Of a stretch of DNA of 34,161 nt, positions 31,875-34,161 are shown piece after piece. This DNA comes from CAZNUM01 sp964539305. GTDB lineage: Bacteria > Fidelibacterota > Marinisomatia > Marinisomatales > TCS55. Location of the stretch: NCBI GenBank assembly GCA_964539305.1, contig CAZIIM010000021.1:1-34161 (forward strand). The letters are read 5' to 3'. The translations under genes and the position numbers were made by a program. The notes below the pieces were generated by a model. It had not been told where the DNA came from. It searched no databases and saw only the letters and a list, made by a program, of their open reading frames with translations. How positions within the stretch are numbered: position 1 is the first letter of the stretch; each line of letters begins with the position of its first letter.

Positions 31875-32836
31875 CGACCCAAAATGCCCTTAACGGAATG
31901 GAGACGATTGGATCCCTCCCGGCCCAGGGCGTAGGAGAAACCATTTTTTATCCCGGCGCTGCCGACTGCCCCGTCCACCCGCAGGGCGATGTAAGCCACT
32001 TGAACACCCGATCCCGGTTGTTTCTTCACGATGCGCTGCAGTGCTTCCCGGCAGGCTGCTTCCGGTTCATATCCCTGGCGCATCAGTTCCACCACCAGGA
32101 AACTCCCGGCTGTCTTGATGACCCACTCCCCCACGCCGGTGGCCCCGGCAGCACCAATGTCATTATCCACATAGAGCCCGGCGCCGATTAAGGGACTATC
32201 CCCCACCCGCCCGTGGCGTTTAAATGCCAGACCGCTGGTGGTACAGGCCCCTGCCAGATTCCCCTCCTTATCCTGGGCGAGAATGGCGATTGTATCGTGG
32301 GAGGAGTCGGAGGAAGAACCTTTCCCGGCCTGTTTCCGCTTCCACTGCTCCCATTTTTTCCGGGCGTAGGGCGTTAACAGGTCTTCTTCCTGAAATCCCA
32401 GTTCCAGGGCAAACTGGCGGGCACCCTCCCCTACCAGCAGGACATGGGGCGTAACTTCCATTACCTTCCGGGCGACAGAAATCGGGTGTTTAATTTTCTC
32501 CAGTGCGGCCACTGATCCCGCATTCCCCTCCGAATCCATAATACTGGCATCCAGGGTTACTTTTCCGGTGGCATCGGGCATACCCCCGAAACCGACGGAG
32601 TAAACTTTCGGATCCGCCTCCGGAATCCGGGCGCCCGCTTCCACCGCTTCCAGGGCAGACGATCCCCCGGCTAGAGCCTCCATGGCCGCTTCATTGGCTG
32701 CCAGACCGTGTTTCCAGGTGGAAATTACCAGGGGTTTCCCGGTCTGGCGGTTTAATGTCCCCCCTTCAGCGTTGAGCAATGTTGACGGTATAACAATCCC
32801 CGTGACGCTGGCTTTAAGAAAATCTCTTCGTTTCAT
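31871..32836 (-). CDS. Exported N4-(beta-N-acetylglucosaminyl)-L-asparaginase / isoaspartyl peptidase family (Ntn hydrolase)
   Basis: The 321-residue protein has a twin-arginine signal MKRRDFLKASVTGIVI, indicating Tat export to the periplasm. It is a glycosylasparaginase-type Ntn hydrolase: LVISTWKHGLAANEAAMEAL at the start, SVGFGGMPDATGKVTLDASIM, and autocleavage site SSHDTIAIL with catalytic Thr182 as the new N-terminus of the small subunit. GDSPLIGAGLYVDNDIGAAGATG follows, as in the family. It would cleave GlcNAc-Asn links or isoaspartyl/asparagine bonds in scavenged glycopeptides. No Shine-Dalgarno sequence is obvious before ATG 32836. Confidence 0.92.
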   Translation of the reverse strand: MKRRDFLKASVTGIVIPSTLLNAEGGTLNRQTGKPLVISTWKHGLAANEAAMEALAGGSSALEAVEAGARIPEADPKVYSVGFGGMPDATGKVTLDASIMDSEGNAGSVAALEKIKHPISVARKVMEVTPHVLLVGEGARQFALELGFQEEDLLTPYARKKWEQWKRKQAGKGSSSDSSHDTIAILAQDKEGNLAGACTTSGLAFKRHGRVGDSPLIGAGLYVDNDIGAAGATGVGEWVIKTAGSFLVVELMRQGYEPEAACREALQRIVKKQPGSGVQVAYIALRVDGAVGSAGIKNGFSYALGREGSNRLHSVKGILGR

Positions 32837-32890
32837 GGTTTACTATCATTTTATAGTCCCGTAAAAGATCGTTAAGGTGTGTGTGACCTA

Positions 32891-34060
32891 TCAATCGAAA
32901 GCGGAAAGCCCAGTAATTTTTTCTCCCAGAATCAGGGTGTGCATTTCATGGGTGCCTTCATAGGTGTAGACCGATTCAATATTGGCCATGTGGCGGATGG
33001 GGGAGTAATCCAGGGTGACACCATTGGCTCCCAGCATTTCACGGGCGGTCCGGGCCACATCCCGCGCCATGGCACAGTTGGCCCGCTTGGCCAGGGACAC
33101 CTGACTGAAGTCCATCTTACCTTCGTCTTTCAATCTTCCCAGGCGGTAAACCAGCAGCTGGGCCGTCGTAATCCGGGTCAGCATCTCCGCCAACTTCGCC
33201 TGGGTAAGCTGGTAGCCTGCCAGGACTTTTGAAAACTGTTTTCGATCTTGACAATAATCCCGGGCCGTTTCATAACAATCAATTGCGGCGCCCACCATCC
33301 CCCAGGCAATCCCGTAGCGGGCCTGGGTCAGGCAGGACAACGGACCCTTGAGACCTTTCACACCCGGCAGGCGATTTGCCTCCGGCGCGTGAACATTCTC
33401 CATGACCAGTTCGGAGGTAATGGAAGCGCGCAGGCTCAGTTTGCCGTGGATATCGTTTGTCGTAAAGCCCTTCTGCCCCTTTTCCAGGAGAAATCCACGG
33501 ACCACCCCTTCTTCATCCCGGGCCCAGACCACCGCCACATCCGCCACCGAACCGTTGGTGATCCACATTTTGGAACCGTTCAGGATCCATTCATCCCCGT
33601 TCCGGATTGCCCGGGTGGCCATGCCACCGGGATTGGAACCAAAATTCGGCTCTGTGAGACCAAAACATCCGATTTTTTCTCCCGCACCCAGAGCCGGGAG
33701 CCATTTCTTTTTTTGTTCCTCCGAACCGTACCGGTGGATCGGGTACATCACCAGCGCTCCCTGAACACTGGCAAAGGAGCGGAGCCCCGAATCCCCCCGT
33801 TCCAGTTCCTGGAGAATCAATCCGTAGGCCACATTGCTTACGCCGGCGCCGCCGCTTTCTTCCGGCAGGGCGGAACCCATGAAGCCCAGTTCTCCCAGCC
33901 GGGGTGCGATCTCCAGGGGAAAGGTCCCTTTTTCATAATGTTCCTTGATCAGGGGCATAAATTCCTGTTGAATGAATTCGTGGGCGGTTTTCTGAATCAG
34001 CAGTTCCTCCTCCGTAAGCAGATCGGTGAGGTTGTAAAAATCAGGCCCGATGTAACGCAT
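32891..34060 (-). CDS. gcdH: Glutaryl-CoA dehydrogenase (decarboxylating acyl-CoA dehydrogenase)
   Basis: The 389-residue flavoprotein matches human and bacterial GCDH closely along its length: FGLTEPNFGSNPGGMATRA, WILNGSKMWITNGSVADVAV, GKLSLRASITSELVM, RYGIAWGMVGA and IRHMANIESVYTYEGTHEMH. Glu368 in YEGTH is the catalytic base, and Arg in DSGLRSFASVQ matches the arginine (human Arg94) that holds the glutaryl carboxylate. The enzyme oxidises and decarboxylates glutaryl-CoA from lysine or tryptophan breakdown to crotonyl-CoA, passing electrons to ETF. ETF and EtfD are encoded 14 kb away in this window. ATG 34060 has AAGGGA about 7 bases upstream. It is transcribed toward the asparaginase, 54 bases away. 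Confidence 0.92.
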   Translation of the reverse strand: MRYIGPDFYNLTDLLTEEELLIQKTAHEFIQQEFMPLIKEHYEKGTFPLEIAPRLGELGFMGSALPEESGGAGVSNVAYGLILQELERGDSGLRSFASVQGALVMYPIHRYGSEEQKKKWLPALGAGEKIGCFGLTEPNFGSNPGGMATRAIRNGDEWILNGSKMWITNGSVADVAVVWARDEEGVVRGFLLEKGQKGFTTNDIHGKLSLRASITSELVMENVHAPEANRLPGVKGLKGPLSCLTQARYGIAWGMVGAAIDCYETARDYCQDRKQFSKVLAGYQLTQAKLAEMLTRITTAQLLVYRLGRLKDEGKMDFSQVSLAKRANCAMARDVARTAREMLGANGVTLDYSPIRHMANIESVYTYEGTHEMHTLILGEKITGLSAFD

Positions 34061-34161
34061 GAAAAATCCCTTCCAGTTTTAAAGGGTAAAATTACATTGC
34101 CGCCGGGATTCCTACCGCTGTTTTTCCCGCTATCTTCAAGTCCGCTCATTCTCGGTTACAG
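34061..34161. other. Upstream region of gcdH at the window edge
   Basis: These 101 bases hold the gcdH leader and its ribosome binding site. I see no clear -35/-10 pair, hairpin or other gene. Confidence 0.4.

Noticed and set aside
32891..34060. General or short-chain acyl-CoA dehydrogenase
   Set aside because: The residues and overall pattern match glutaryl-CoA dehydrogenase specifically, including the carboxylate-binding Arg.
1..34161. CRISPR arrays, insertion sequences, integrases, phage genes or anti-phage defence systems
   Set aside because: No repeat-spacer pattern, transposase or typical defence gene was found; the window looks like core and envelope metabolism.

Overview
This is a 34 kb stretch of a Gram-negative bacterial chromosome, probably from a metagenome assembly because it carries two runs of exactly 100 Ns. 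An outer membrane is shown by a TonB-dependent receptor, a DUF5916 barrel protein and two lipoproteins. The rest of the content fits the FCB group and is compatible with Neomarinimicrobiota (Marinimicrobia/SAR406): a DUF3467 protein, an alternative GlmU, an ETF:menaquinone oxidoreductase of the EtfD/EMO type, a long-form SufT and a 2-oxoacid:ferredoxin oxidoreductase. No rRNA or marker gene is present, so the taxonomy is inference. I see no prophage, transposon, CRISPR array or tRNA.

Layout. 1-1723 (-) is the 5' part of a 2-oxoglutarate:ferredoxin oxidoreductase alpha subunit that runs off the left edge. 2014-3939 (+) holds an unrecognised protein and selD. The true selD start lies upstream of an in-frame UGA at the catalytic position, so SelD is itself a selenoprotein. 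4020-10869 (+) is a full SUF iron-sulfur operon in the order rrf2/iscR-like, sufA, sufB, sufC, sufD, sufE, sufT, sufS, followed by a small CxxC protein; a dCMP deaminase comes next. 11447-18653 (-) reads etfB, etfA, etfD and a carboxyltransferase, then a DUF5916 outer-membrane protein. Both assembly gaps fall in this operon (etfA and the carboxyltransferase), and both are longer than 100 bases in reality. 18765-23326 (+) has a tiny membrane peptide, a lipoprotein and a TonB-dependent receptor, closed by a strong terminator. 23334-24072 has a candidate structured RNA and a PAP2 phosphatase. 24095-26637 (-) has a DUF3467/zinc-ribbon pair with its own promoter, then an alternative GlmU coupled to an unknown protein. 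26730-30705 (+) has a TerB/J-domain protein, a methylmalonyl-CoA mutase large subunit, a LysM lipoprotein and biotin protein ligase. 30702-34060 (-) has a CDF metal transporter, a Tat-exported asparaginase and a glutaryl-CoA dehydrogenase.

Together the genes suggest a respiring heterotroph that breaks down amino acids and acyl-CoAs. Glutaryl-CoA dehydrogenase would pass electrons to EtfAB and then via EtfD to quinone. Methylmalonyl-CoA mutase handles propionate-type carbon, 2-oxoglutarate oxidoreductase feeds ferredoxin, and SUF builds the many Fe-S clusters this requires. BirA would biotinylate the carrier protein that serves the carboxyltransferase.

The most interesting points are the selenocysteine SelD, a carboxyltransferase that appears to be fused alpha-then-beta and sits in an ETF operon, a two-stem candidate RNA ahead of the PAP2 gene, and several small uncharacterised proteins tied to known operons.
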